NCBI GenBank assembly: GCA_035546335.1
Contig: DATKDP010000073.1
Location: 1-31,621 of the forward strand
Source of the DNA: DATKDP01 sp035546335
Lineage (GTDB): Bacteria > Acidobacteriota > Thermoanaerobaculia > Gp7-AA8
Direction: 5' to 3'
DNA: 31,621 bases
Shown: one piece after another, positions 17,612-26,084 of the stretch
Position numbering within the stretch: position 1 is the first letter of the stretch
Layout of the letters: each line of letters starts with the position of its first letter
Made by a program: the position numbers and the translations under genes
Notes under the pieces: generated by a model
Databases searched by the model: none
What the model was told of the DNA's origin: nothing
The model's input: only the letters and a program-made list of their open reading frames with translations

Positions 17612-20101
17612 TCAATACGCCAACAATAGCCGTGCTGCCCGCTCGATCCGAGCCTCGCCCGCAAGGAATTCCTCTTCGAGCGGAGGCGAATACGGCACCG
17701 GAGTATCGAGCGATCCGATCACCCTGATCGGAGCATCGAGGGACTCGAATGCCTCCTCCTGGATGAGCGAGGCGATGCTCTCGCCGATGCTTCCTCTCTT
17801 GGTGTCCTCCTCGACGATCAGGACGCGGTTGCAGCGTCTGGCAACAGAGAGGATCGCGCCGCGGTCCAGTGGTACGAGGCTTCGCAGATCGAGCACCGAA
17901 GCCTCGATTTCGTCAGCCGCCAGACGCTCGGCGACGCGCATCGCAACGTGGGCGTACGCGCCGTAGGAGATGATCGCCATGTCCGATCCGTCCCGACGGA
18001 GGGCGGCCCTGCCGAGCTGCATCGGCGGCGCGTCGTCGTCCAGCACCTGCCTGATCCGAGGATCTCGATAAAGAGCGATGTGCTCGTAATAGAGAACGGG
18101 ATCGGGATCCGCCACCGCCGCCGCCATCGCCGCGCGTGCGTCATGAGGCGTCGAGGGGCAGACGATTTTCAGTCCGGGGGCACGATAGAACCATGCCTCG
18201 GTATTCTGGCTGTGATAAGGACCGGCATGGCGAAGGCCGCCCCACGGCATCCGGACGACCATCGGAACCGACGCTCCCCAGCGATAGCGAATCTTCGCGG
18301 CATTGTTGACGAGCTGATTGAAGCCGGTGGCGACGAAATCATTGAATTGAATCTCTCCGATCGGCCGCCTTCCGGCCAAAGCCGATCCGATGCACACCCC
18401 GAGAACCGCCCCCTCGGCGAGCGTCGAGTTGAGAATCCGATCGCCGAAGCCGGCCAGCAACGGCTTGAGAAGAAGGAATGCGTTGCCGTAGCGTCCGCCC
18501 ACGTCTTCGCCGTAGACGAATACGCGCGGATCGTTTCTCAAGGCGTCCCCGATGCCGAGCATGATCGCCTCGAGAAAGGTCTTCCCGGCCGGAACGAACG
18601 GAGGTGCTTCCTCGACGGTCAACTCGATCGCTGGCCCCACCTCCGAGGGATCGCGCTCGAGGATCTCGACGTGCCGGAGGGGCGGCTGATCGGTGTAAAC
18701 GTTTTCCCCCGCTTCGGCGGAATCGGGCCACGGCGCTTCGACGACTTTTCGCGCCTCCTGCTCGACCAGGTCGATCGCCTCCGTTTTCCACGCATCGAGC
18801 TCCGCGGTAGTCACGATTCCCGCATCGATCAGACGGTTCGAATAGGAGAGGATCGGATCGCGAGCAGCCCAGAAGGTGTGGGCTCGCGCGTCCGCGTATC
18901 CTTGTTCGGTAGGGGCCGGATACTCCCAGGAGATGGGAGGCTCCTTGCCGAGGTAGAGCATGTCATCGTGATGGGCATGCCCGCACATGCGCATGCAGAC
19001 GAGATCGATCAACGCCGGACCGTGCCCTCCTCTTGCCCGCTCGGCCGCCCAGGTAAACGCCGCGGCGATGGCCTCGGGATCCGTTCCATCGAGGGTGATG
19101 CCGGGAATCCCATAGCCGGCCGCCTTGTCGGCGAACACGCGTGCGGCCGATTGTTCCGAGACCGGCGTGGAAAGCGCGGTCTGATTGTTCTGCACGCAGA
19201 AGATGGCAGGGAGGCGACGGGCGGCAGCAGCATTGATCGCCTCGTGCCATTCGCCAAGCGAAGTCGCCCCCTCGCCGATGAAGCTCACCGCAACACGATC
19301 GCTCCCCTCGAGCGAGAACGCCATCGCCATTCCGACGATCGAGAGGCTCGACATTCCCAGAGGGGCGGCGGCGGGAAGAATGCCTCGTCCGAAGTCCCCG
19401 ACATGAAAATCCCTGCCGTTCATTGGTGGGCCCGATTTCGCCATCTGAGCATTCAGCACCATGCGCACGGTCTCGGAGTCCGGGCGCATTCCGAGCACGA
19501 CGCCCAGATCTCGGATCATCGGGGCGACATAATCCCCACGCCATATGCCATCCAGGTCGAGATACTCCACGCCTCGACGCAGGCGGATCACCGAGGCGTA
19601 AATCGCCTCCTGCCCGAGCGAACGAAATCCCTTTCCCTGAAATGACGCATTCCCATAGCGCACTTCTCCCGCCGAGAAAAACGCCTTGAGGCGGTTGTCG
19701 GTGGCCCGCGTGAGGATCATGCCGCGAAGAATCTCCCGCTTCTCGCCCGGCGTCAACGACGCGATGATGGCCTCTCTTCGAAGAAATCCGTCGCAGCTCT
19801 CGACGAGCTCGTCCACGGCCGAAGCGATGCGCTCTTCGGCCGAAACTCCGGGCGTAGTCTCCGGAATGGGAGGAAGAATCGGCGGCATCATCGCAGCACG
19901 CAGTGCCTGGCGGTAAGGGTCTCGAAGCGCTTCGATCGCCTCTTCACCCTCGGGCGGCCGGCCCGATGCCTCGATCACTTCCTGCAGCGCACCCACCGCG
20001 CCGCGCATTGCAAACGGATGACGCTCGGTCACGAAGGAAGCGAAATGCTCCAGCAGCCCGCGTACGCGATCGGTTCTCGCCAGCGGCGTTTCGGTCGTCA
20101 T
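17612..20101 (-). CDS. Fused alpha/beta E1 of branched-chain-type 2-oxoacid dehydrogenase
   Basis: An 829-residue fusion of the alpha and beta subunits of a thiamine-diphosphate E1. Alpha part (about 95-420): GEGATSLGEWHEA with E277, VQNN and STPVSEQ; GEG and STPxSEQ are features of branched-chain 2-oxoacid E1 rather than pyruvate E1. Beta part (about 495-829): catalytic-type E532 (YGEDVGG) and H630 (GPYHSQ), and the C-terminal VLDLRSLVPLD. It would decarboxylate a 2-oxoacid and pass the acyl group to a lipoyl E2, but no E2 or E3 gene is in the window. A 95-residue N-terminal extension is unexplained. The ATG at 20101 has TAGCAT (20109-20114, with a TGn extension) 7 nt upstream and no Shine-Dalgarno. 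It is divergent from the MATE gene, 53 nt apart. Confidence 0.93.
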   Translation of the reverse strand: MTTETPLARTDRVRGLLEHFASFVTERHPFAMRGAVGALQEVIEASGRPPEGEEAIEALRDPYRQALRAAMMPPILPPIPETTPGVSAEERIASAVDELVESCDGFLRREAIIASLTPGEKREILRGMILTRATDNRLKAFFSAGEVRYGNASFQGKGFRSLGQEAIYASVIRLRRGVEYLDLDGIWRGDYVAPMIRDLGVVLGMRPDSETVRMVLNAQMAKSGPPMNGRDFHVGDFGRGILPAAAPLGMSSLSIVGMAMAFSLEGSDRVAVSFIGEGATSLGEWHEAINAAAARRLPAIFCVQNNQTALSTPVSEQSAARVFADKAAGYGIPGITLDGTDPEAIAAAFTWAAERARGGHGPALIDLVCMRMCGHAHHDDMLYLGKEPPISWEYPAPTEQGYADARAHTFWAARDPILSYSNRLIDAGIVTTAELDAWKTEAIDLVEQEARKVVEAPWPDSAEAGENVYTDQPPLRHVEILERDPSEVGPAIELTVEEAPPFVPAGKTFLEAIMLGIGDALRNDPRVFVYGEDVGGRYGNAFLLLKPLLAGFGDRILNSTLAEGAVLGVCIGSALAGRRPIGEIQFNDFVATGFNQLVNNAAKIRYRWGASVPMVVRMPWGGLRHAGPYHSQNTEAWFYRAPGLKIVCPSTPHDARAAMAAAVADPDPVLYYEHIALYRDPRIRQVLDDDAPPMQLGRAALRRDGSDMAIISYGAYAHVAMRVAERLAADEIEASVLDLRSLVPLDRGAILSVARRCNRVLIVEEDTKRGSIGESIASLIQEEAFESLDAPIRVIGSLDTPVPYSPPLEEEFLAGEARIERAARLLLAY

Positions 20102-20130
20102 CAGCGAAATGCTATCAGATCGCCTCACGG

Positions 20131-20158
20131 AAGGAGCGATATGATCCGCCGCGCATGA
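20131..20158 (+). other. Five-codon leader ORF overlapping the MATE start
   Basis: AAGGAG (20131-20136) is followed 4 nt later by ATG (20141), giving the five-residue frame M-I-R-R-A and a TGA at 20156-20158 that overlaps the MATE ATG (20155) as ATGA. The MATE start itself has no other ribosome site, so translation could be coupled through this mini-ORF. A competing reading takes TATGAT (20140-20145) as a -10 box for a leaderless mRNA. Confidence 0.35.
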
Positions 20159-21513
20159 AGCCGAAACGCGAGCTTGGGGAGCTGCTGCGCCTCGCGGCCC
20201 CTCTCGCCGCCGCACAGGCGGGAACCCAGCTCATGGGGGTCGTCGACACGGCCGTCGTCGGACGGCTCGGCGCACTCGAGCTCGGCGCCGTCGGACTAGG
20301 CAACACGATCTTCTTCGCCATTTCGATCGTCGGGATGGGAATCGTGATGGGAATCGATCCGCTCGCGTCTCAGGCCTACGGAGCGGGCGAGCTCGTGCGC
20401 GCTCGGCGCGTGCTCTGGCAGGGAGTCTGGCTATCGGTGATCGTCGGAGCCGTGCTGATGATTCCGATGTCGCTCTCGCCGCTGCTCCTGAGCAGGCTGG
20501 CGATCGATCCCGCCGTCGTGACCGAATCGAACGCCTACGTCCAGGTGCGAATGCTCAGCCTCGTGCCGGCGCTTCTGTTCATCGTCGTCCGTTCCTATCT
20601 CCAGGCGAAGGGAATCACGCGACCGATGGTGACAGCGATGGTCGTGGGGAACATCTTCAACCTGATTGCGGACATTGTTTTCGTATTCGGTGGGAGCGTT
20701 CTCCCAGCATGGAGCGGCCCGCTGCAGGACCTTCCGGCGTTCGGCGTCACCGGCGCGGCGATCGCGACGCTCCTCGGGAGCTTCGTGCAGCTCGCGATCA
20801 TAGCCGAGGGGGTGCGCCGCCTGCCGGTGGCGGGGTTCGTGGCGGAGATGCGACGGCCATCGGCTCGCGATCTGCGCCAGGCATTCGGTATCGGTTTGCC
20901 GGTGGGACTTCAGTGGGGCGCGGAGGTGGGGATCTTCGCACTCGTGGCGCTGCTGGCGGGAAGATTCGGCAACCAGGAGCTCGCCGCGCATCAGATTGCG
21001 ATCACGCTCGCCAGCTTCACTTTCACCGTGGCTCTCGGCGTCGGAGCTGCGGGATCGGTTCGCGTCGGTCAGTCGATCGGCGCACGAGATCAGGCCGCGA
21101 CGCGGACCTCGGGGATGGTCGCCTTCGCCGCCGGGTGCGGGGTGATGTCGCTCTCGGCGTTGATGTTTCTCCTCTTCCCCCGGCAGCTCGCGTCGATTCT
21201 GACGAACGACACGAGCGTGCTCGCAGTCGCGGTCCCGCTCCTGGCGGTCGCCGCGGTTTTTCAGATCTCCGATGGGGTTCAGGCGATCGGAGCCGGGGTG
21301 CTGCGCGGCGCGGGTGACACCAGGTTCGCCTTCTTCGCAAACATCATCGGTCACTGGCTGATCGGCTTTCCTGTGGCCATCGCACTCGGGTTTTCCATGC
21401 GATTGGGGATCGTTGGATTGTGGTGGGGACTCTGCGCGGGCCTCTCCGCGGTCGCACTCCTGCTGTTCCTGCGCTTCGTGAAGCTCTCGTCGCGCCCGAT
21501 CATCCCTCTATAA
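20155..21513 (+). CDS. MATE-family efflux transporter
   Basis: A 452-residue inner-membrane protein with about 12 membrane segments and two homologous halves. Family features include the early VDTAVVGRLGALELGAVGLG, GIDPLASQAYGAG in the first half, and VGQSIGARD and GDTRFAFFANIIGHWLIGFP in the second. These transporters use a Na+ or H+ gradient to expel cationic compounds; the substrate here is unknown. The start MKPKRE at 20155 matches the normal N-terminus, and a longer reading upstream adds non-family sequence. The stop codon TAA lies within the TATAAT box of the next gene. Confidence 0.95.
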   Translation: MKPKRELGELLRLAAPLAAAQAGTQLMGVVDTAVVGRLGALELGAVGLGNTIFFAISIVGMGIVMGIDPLASQAYGAGELVRARRVLWQGVWLSVIVGAVLMIPMSLSPLLLSRLAIDPAVVTESNAYVQVRMLSLVPALLFIVVRSYLQAKGITRPMVTAMVVGNIFNLIADIVFVFGGSVLPAWSGPLQDLPAFGVTGAAIATLLGSFVQLAIIAEGVRRLPVAGFVAEMRRPSARDLRQAFGIGLPVGLQWGAEVGIFALVALLAGRFGNQELAAHQIAITLASFTFTVALGVGAAGSVRVGQSIGARDQAATRTSGMVAFAAGCGVMSLSALMFLLFPRQLASILTNDTSVLAVAVPLLAVAAVFQISDGVQAIGAGVLRGAGDTRFAFFANIIGHWLIGFPVAIALGFSMRLGIVGLWWGLCAGLSAVALLLFLRFVKLSSRPIIPL

Positions 21514-21514
21514 T
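21509..21514 (+). promoter_or_regulatory. TATAAT box overlapping the MATE stop codon
   Basis: A perfect TATAAT ends 5 nt before the ATG at 21520, and its TATAA contains the MATE stop (TAA at 21511-21513). There is no Shine-Dalgarno before 21520 and no good -35. It would place the transcript start on or beside the start codon; a read-through transcript from the MATE gene is also possible. Confidence 0.45.
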
Positions 21515-21519
21515 GCCGC

Positions 21520-22212
21520 ATGCGCAGCGGATGGCCGTGGCCGAGACGGATCGCGCCGATATCTTGCATCGCTGCCCTCTTCTGCACGATGCCGATGAGC
21601 ACCGACCAGACAGCCTTGCGCTTTCTCGCACTCGGCGACTCCTACACGATCGGAGAAGCCGTCGACCCGGAAATGCGATGGCCGGTGCAGCTCGCAAACC
21701 TCCTGGGGAAGCGCGGCCACGCCCGGATCGAGCCGCAGATCATCGCCAGAACCGGCTGGACGACCGATGAGCTGCGTTCCGCGATCCGAGACGAAAGCCC
21801 GCGCGGTCCCTACCAGCTCGTTTCCCTCCTGATCGGCGTCAACAATCAATACCGCGGACGCGACAGCGAAGAGTACCGGAAGGAGTTCTCCGAGCTGCTC
21901 GGGATGGCGATCCGATTCGCAGGCGACGATCCTCGCCGCGTGATCGTCCTTTCGATTCCCGACTGGGGCGTGACTCCCTTCGCGGAAGGTCGTTCGCGGG
22001 AAGAGATCGCGGAGCAGATCGATCGATTCAACACGATCAACCGCGAGGTGACGCTCTCGAGGCGGGCTCATTACGTCGAGGTCACGACGATTTCCCGCAA
22101 AGCGGCAACCGACGCTTCTCTGCTCGCCTCGGATGGACTTCATCCCTCCGGCGCAATGTACCGTCGATGGGCCGAGCTCGCCCTGCCGGCGGCGATGTCG
22201 GCGTTGCGATGA
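21520..22212 (+). CDS. SGNH/GDSL-type hydrolase
   Basis: A 230-residue serine esterase/lipase-type hydrolase. Block I is GDSYTIGE with nucleophile S41, block III is GVNNQ with N108, and block V is SDGLHP with D205 and H208, so the catalytic set is complete. The first 25 residues include a basic then hydrophobic stretch (PRRIAPISCIAALFC) that may be a signal peptide; a start at M24 or M26 would remove it and give a cytosolic enzyme. The substrate cannot be read from sequence. It follows the MATE gene by 6 nt, and its 3' end meets the convergent sugar dehydrogenase gene with 3 nt between them. Confidence 0.92.
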   Translation: MRSGWPWPRRIAPISCIAALFCTMPMSTDQTALRFLALGDSYTIGEAVDPEMRWPVQLANLLGKRGHARIEPQIIARTGWTTDELRSAIRDESPRGPYQLVSLLIGVNNQYRGRDSEEYRKEFSELLGMAIRFAGDDPRRVIVLSIPDWGVTPFAEGRSREEIAEQIDRFNTINREVTLSRRAHYVEVTTISRKAATDASLLASDGLHPSGAMYRRWAELALPAAMSALR

Positions 22213-22215
22213 AGC

Positions 22216-23394
22216 TCACCGTTGAACAGCCCGACGGCGAGCAGGGGTCTGTTCGATCCGGTAGACTCCACCACGGTGATCGACGACATGAACCTCTCCC
22301 GCCTCGTCCTCGGCGAAGCTCGAGATCGCCAGCGAAGTCCTCAGGAGAACCTCCCGATGCCAGGAGCCATCGCCCTGCTGCCGGGCGGCCCAGATCGTTC
22401 CTGCACAGTAGTCACCGAAAAGATAGGCCCCCTGAAGGCCGGCGATTCGATTGCCTCGATAGCGGTAGCCGCCACTGACCGAGCAGCCCTCGCCACGATC
22501 GTACTCGAGAATCGGAAGGGTGAGCGAGCCATCATTGCAGTTGGACGAGGGATTGAAGCAATGGAAGCCTTCCATCCTCCTCCAGCCGTAGTTCTCCCCT
22601 CCGCGACTGACGCCCGGCTGATGGTTGATCTCTTCCCACATGTTCTGCCCGACATCGCCGATGAACAGATCGCCGGTTGCGCGATCGAAAGTGAAGCGCC
22701 ACGGATTGCGCAGACCCAGCGCCCAGATCTCGACGCGTGCACCGGCGACCGAGACGAAGGGATTGTCGGGCGGAATCGCATAGGGTGACGCGCCGTCGAC
22801 GTCGAGGCGCAGCATTTTTCCGAGAAGCGTGCCGAGGTTCTGAGCGCGGTTGCCAGGATCGCCTCCCGAGCCTCCATCCCCCATTCCGATGTAGAGAAAT
22901 CCGTCGCGCCCGAATGCGATCTTCCCACCATTGTGGTTTCCGAACGGCTGCTCGATGTGGAGGATCACGCTTTCGGAACCGGGATCACCCTTTGCGCCAT
23001 CGGCGGTGAGTCGATAGCGCGCGACCACCGTGTCACCATTCGAATCGGTGTAGTTCACGAAAAAAAACCCGTTCGCGGCGAAGTCGGGATGAAAAGCGAG
23101 GCCGAGCAGTCCCTGTTCGCCTCCGAATCGGACGCGGCCGGCGATATCGAGAAAGGGCTCGGGAAGAAGGGCGCCGTTCTGGAAGACTCGGATGCGACCC
23201 GCCTGTTCGAGAATGAAGAGGCGACCCGACCCGTCACCGGCATGAGCCGCGCCGACCGGGCTCTGGAGACTCGACACCAGCGGCGAAAGAACGATCGAGC
23301 CCTGTGCCGCTTCGTTCGGCAGACAACCCTGGCCCAAAAGGACCGCGAACGCAACGAAGACCGAACGCCACATTTCGGACGTATCCCGTCGCAT
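22216..23394 (-). CDS. PQQ-dependent sugar dehydrogenase-like exported protein
   Basis: A 392-residue six-bladed propeller of the soluble glucose/sorbosone dehydrogenase family. Motifs include EQGLLGLAFHPDF, NHNGGKIAFGRDG with H154 in the position of the catalytic His, LGKMLRLDVDG and LRNPWRFTFDRATGDLFIGDVGQ. It would oxidise an aldose or similar substrate in the periplasm using PQQ and Ca2+; the true substrate is unknown and some relatives are not enzymes. A hydrophobic N-terminus ends in LLGQGC, a non-ideal lipobox. ATG at 23394 or 23373 are both plausible; no strong ribosome site. The open frame continues upstream through the heptamer repeats to a GTG at 23496, giving a repeated P-F-T-L-H-P-S peptide. 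Confidence 0.88.
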   Translation of the reverse strand: MRRDTSEMWRSVFVAFAVLLGQGCLPNEAAQGSIVLSPLVSSLQSPVGAAHAGDGSGRLFILEQAGRIRVFQNGALLPEPFLDIAGRVRFGGEQGLLGLAFHPDFAANGFFFVNYTDSNGDTVVARYRLTADGAKGDPGSESVILHIEQPFGNHNGGKIAFGRDGFLYIGMGDGGSGGDPGNRAQNLGTLLGKMLRLDVDGASPYAIPPDNPFVSVAGARVEIWALGLRNPWRFTFDRATGDLFIGDVGQNMWEEINHQPGVSRGGENYGWRRMEGFHCFNPSSNCNDGSLTLPILEYDRGEGCSVSGGYRYRGNRIAGLQGAYLFGDYCAGTIWAARQQGDGSWHREVLLRTSLAISSFAEDEAGEVHVVDHRGGVYRIEQTPARRRAVQR

Positions 23395-23415
23395 ACACGA
23401 ATCGCGCCGACTGAC

Positions 23416-23478
23416 TGAAGGGTGAAGGGTGAAGGGTGAAGGGTGAAGGGTGAAGGGTGAAGGGTGAAGGGTGAAGGG
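23416..23478. repeat. Heptamer tandem array, nine perfect copies
   Basis: TGAAGGG is repeated nine times without a mismatch over 63 bp, 21 nt upstream of the sugar dehydrogenase start. Because the unit is 7 bp, each gain or loss of a copy shifts the reading frame of anything translated through it. It may alter promoter spacing for that gene. Confidence 0.95.
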
Positions 23479-23522
23479 CAGAAGGGGGCCGAGCACGGCC
23501 CCTTTGCGCAGGCTTTCTGCCC

Positions 23523-23543
23523 ATCTGCTATCTGCTATCTGCC
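23523..23543. repeat. Second heptamer array at the response-regulator stop
   Basis: Two copies of ATCTGCT and one ATCTGCC (23523-23543). The array encodes the last residues (A-D-S-R) and the stop codon of the response regulator, so the 3' end of that gene was shaped by the repeat. Confidence 0.75.
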
Positions 23544-23905
23544 TTCCCCTTGATCACCTTCTCCACCATGGTCTTCAGCTCGCTCTCCTTGAACGGCTTG
23601 TGCAGGATCCGTGCGGTGAAGTCGTGGTTGCAGATCCGGCTCTCCTCCCCGACGCGGCGGCTGGTCATGACCACGACGCGGCCGATGATCTCGATCTGCT
23701 CTTTGAGGAGGAATTCGAGGACGGCGAACCCGCTCAGGCCGGGCATCATCAGGTCGAGCAGGATCACGTCGAACCGGCTGGAACGAAGTCGCCGAATTGC
23801 TTCCAGTCCGTCCTGCGCCGTCTCCACTTCGAACTGCGAGGTGAGGACCCGCTCGACCATCCGGCGCATTCCCTGGTCGTCGTCGACTATGAGTGCGCGA
23901 TACAC
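23528..23905 (-). CDS. Stand-alone response regulator (CheY-like)
   Basis: A 125-residue single receiver domain with no output domain. The acidic pocket is D8-D10 (VDDD), the phospho-acceptor is D51 (LLDLMMPG), T81 (VVVMTS) and K103 (HKPF) complete the active site. It would be phosphorylated by a histidine kinase; none is adjacent, and the kinase at 15406-17502 is only one possible partner. The start is GTG at 23905 with a weak GGTGA upstream. An inverted repeat ATTGG-TG-CCAAT lies about 30 nt upstream of the start. Confidence 0.95.
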   Translation of the reverse strand: MYRALIVDDDQGMRRMVERVLTSQFEVETAQDGLEAIRRLRSSRFDVILLDLMMPGLSGFAVLEFLLKEQIEIIGRVVVMTSRRVGEESRICNHDFTARILHKPFKESELKTMVEKVIKGKADSR

Positions 23906-24002
23906 GTTTGATCACCGGAATTCGACTGGCATCCGCCATTGGTGCCAATATTGAGAGAATCGTTTCGAATTCTAACCGGGGACCCGCACAACGGCAATCG
24001 AA

Positions 24003-24797
24003 TCACCGCGTGACGCGCTGGCGGAAGCTCTGGTATGCGGTGGTATCGCTTACCAGATTCGCTTTCGCCGGCAGCCTGGCGATCTCGTTCGAGACGTCAC
24101 GAATTCGATCCTGTGTCAGGGGATGGGTCGAAAAGAACCGCTCGACCGATCCAGGCTGACGCGCCTGGCGCGACAGCAGCTCTTCGAACATCGTCACCAT
24201 CCCGTTTGGATTGTAGCCGGCATCGTACATGACCCGCACGCCCATCATGTCCGCTTCCCGCTCTGCTTCCCGGCTGAAGCTAGCCATCGCTCCTGTTCCG
24301 AGAATCTGCGCGAGAATCTGCTGATAGATCGCCGGATTCTGGCCCAGCACCAGCGCCGCGACGACCTGGAGTCCGTAGGCGCGGGAAAGCTGCTGGGTGG
24401 CGTGCCGCGCCACTCCGTGGCTGATCTCGTGCGCGAGCACGCCGACGAGCTCGGACGCGGTGTCCGCCGCCGCGATCAGACCGACGTTGACGTATACGTG
24501 GCCCCCGGGGATCACGAACGCATTCACGTCATTCTCGGCAACGATGTAGAAACGCCACGGGAGATTGGCCATCGACGTCTGGGCGACCAGCCTCTGGCCG
24601 ACTTCATTGACATAGGCGAGTGCCGCCGGGTCCTGCAGCAGCGGCATCTGCCGCGCAATGTCGGCAGCGAGCTGATTCCCGAGCTGCCACTCCTCCTCGA
24701 TGGAGACCAGATTGAAGCCGCCCGACGAGCCGCATCCCCCCACGAGCAGGAGGACCATGACGAGACACGATACCGATTTGAAGCGTGAAGCGATCAT
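24003..24797 (-). CDS. M48-family metalloprotease lipoprotein
   Basis: A 264-residue Zn protease of the periplasm. The signal sequence ends LLVGGC, a good lipobox. The zinc site is H123-E-I-S-H127 (HEISHGVARHATQQ) with the third ligand in SREAEREADMMG, and a conserved ERFFSTHPLTQDRI near the C-terminus. It resembles LoiP/BepA-type proteases that handle envelope protein quality control, but without the long TPR tail of BepA. The ATG at 24797 has GGAGG 8 nt upstream, and a longer N-terminal reading would place the signal internally. It is divergent from the aldo/keto reductase gene. Confidence 0.94.
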   Translation of the reverse strand: MIASRFKSVSCLVMVLLLVGGCGSSGGFNLVSIEEEWQLGNQLAADIARQMPLLQDPAALAYVNEVGQRLVAQTSMANLPWRFYIVAENDVNAFVIPGGHVYVNVGLIAAADTASELVGVLAHEISHGVARHATQQLSRAYGLQVVAALVLGQNPAIYQQILAQILGTGAMASFSREAEREADMMGVRVMYDAGYNPNGMVTMFEELLSRQARQPGSVERFFSTHPLTQDRIRDVSNEIARLPAKANLVSDTTAYQSFRQRVTR

Positions 24798-24896
24798 GAC
24801 GCAGTACCTCCATCTAATGACGACAAATCCATTTCGCTGAGTGCAACAGCGCTGCCATGGGCGCGAAGGACCTGGCCGCCGCGTTGGAATGCCACT

Positions 24897-24902
24897 TACA
24901 AT
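24897..24902 (+). promoter_or_regulatory. -10 box of the aldo/keto reductase gene
   Basis: TACAAT ends 7 nt before the ATG at 24910, with no Shine-Dalgarno and no clear -35. This supports a leaderless start at 24910 rather than the in-frame ATG at 24901, which lies inside the box. Confidence 0.45.
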
Positions 24903-24909
24903 GTTCGCC

Positions 24910-25872
24910 ATGCGAACCGTGCGGCTCGGCAGAACCGGGGTCCAGGTGCCGGCCGTCAGCCTCGGAACGTGGGGTCATGGCGGCCCGCGCCTCTCCGGCG
25001 CCGCTTCCGTCGGCTGGTCGGGGAACGATGACGAGCTCGCCCGCCAGTCGCTGGTCCTCGCCGCTCGCCTCGGAATCACGCACTGGGATACCGCCGACGT
25101 TTACGGCGACGGCCATGCGGAACAACTGATCGGGACCGTGTGGGAGACCGTGCCTCGCGATTCGATCTTCCTGGCAACGAAAGTCGGGTGGGATCGAGGA
25201 GGATATTCACATTACTACCATCCCCGGATGATTCGCGCACGGCTGGAGCGATCGCTGCGAAACCTGGCAACCGAAGCAATCGATCTCTATTATCTTCATC
25301 ATTGCGACTTCGGTGAGCACGACGAGTACTTCGACGACGCGATCGCGCTGCTTCGACGCTTCCGTGACGATGGAAAGATCCGATTCATCGGGCTCTCCGA
25401 CTGGAAGGAGCAGCGCATCATGCGCTTCATCCAGCGCGCCGATCCCGATGTCGTGCAGCCGTATCGCAATGTGATCGATGACGGCTACGAGGGGAGCGGC
25501 CTGCGGCAGTGGGTCGACGCCAACGATCTCGGCGTGGCCTTCTTCTCCCCTCTCAAGCACGGCCTCCTGCTCGGAAAATACGATGCGCCTCAGGACTTTC
25601 CGGTGGGAGACGTCCGTCGTGAGATCGCCGAGTTTCACGATCCCGATGCCATCGAGCGGATGCGCGAGGCGGCAGGAATGCTGCGCGCGCGCTTCCGCGA
25701 CGAGGCCGAGCCGGTTCTGTACGCCCTCGTCGGCGCGCTGCTCGCCGATGCTCCCACCGGATGTGTCCTTCTCGGACAGCGGACGCCAAAACAGGTGGAG
25801 GCGGCGAGCCGGGCAGGCGCACCGCTGAGCGCGGAGGAAGCGGAATGGGTGAGAAAGGTCTATGCGCCGTGA
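24910..25872 (+). CDS. Aldo/keto reductase
   Basis: A 320-residue (alpha/beta)8 NADPH-dependent oxidoreductase. The catalytic set is visible: D60 (WDTADVYG), Y65, K91 (FLATKVGW) and H130 (YYLHHCD). C-terminal AKR motifs include FFSPLKHGLLLGKY. It reduces aldehydes or ketones in the cytoplasm; the substrate is not predictable. Its start (MRTVRLGRTG) is the usual N-terminus for the family, which argues against longer readings. The 3' end is followed by the composite repeat region. Confidence 0.95.
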   Translation: MRTVRLGRTGVQVPAVSLGTWGHGGPRLSGAASVGWSGNDDELARQSLVLAARLGITHWDTADVYGDGHAEQLIGTVWETVPRDSIFLATKVGWDRGGYSHYYHPRMIRARLERSLRNLATEAIDLYYLHHCDFGEHDEYFDDAIALLRRFRDDGKIRFIGLSDWKEQRIMRFIQRADPDVVQPYRNVIDDGYEGSGLRQWVDANDLGVAFFSPLKHGLLLGKYDAPQDFPVGDVRREIAEFHDPDAIERMREAAGMLRARFRDEAEPVLYALVGALLADAPTGCVLLGQRTPKQVEAASRAGAPLSAEEAEWVRKVYAP

Positions 25873-26084
25873 TTTCTGATCCTGAGCCCGCAAGCGCCGT
25901 TTTCGAGCGCGGGATGACGGCGTGGCCGAAGATTCCGATCTTCGGCCCGGTGACGGACGACGCTGTGAACGACTGGGGACGCTCATCGTCGACTTACCTG
26001 ACAGTGGGATACAGTGGACCAGAGGGGAGATCCCTCGCCTTCCCGCCCCCCACCTCGGGATGACGCGTGGCCGTGCCGTCGGCT
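25873..26084. other. Non-coding gap with composite repeats
   Basis: No gene is seen between the convergent ends of the aldo/keto reductase and PBP genes. The gap holds a GC-rich inverted stretch (about 25889-25915), ending GGGATGACGG, that runs directly into palindrome copy 2, and a degenerate unit at about 26028-26065 that begins AGATCCCTCGCC and ends CGGGATGACG. These resemble the units at 1163-1331. Confidence 0.55.
25924..25947 (+). repeat. Dispersed palindrome, copy 2
   Basis: Identical to copy 1: arms GGCCGAAGAT and ATCTTCGGCC, loop TCCG. It lies 51 nt past the aldo/keto reductase stop, in the sense orientation of that gene, and is followed by CGGTGACGG, a flank shared with the copies at 29.5 kb. 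Confidence 0.9.

Noticed and set aside
23416..23478. The heptamer array as a CRISPR
   Set aside because: There are no spacers, the unit is 7 bp and no cas genes are present.
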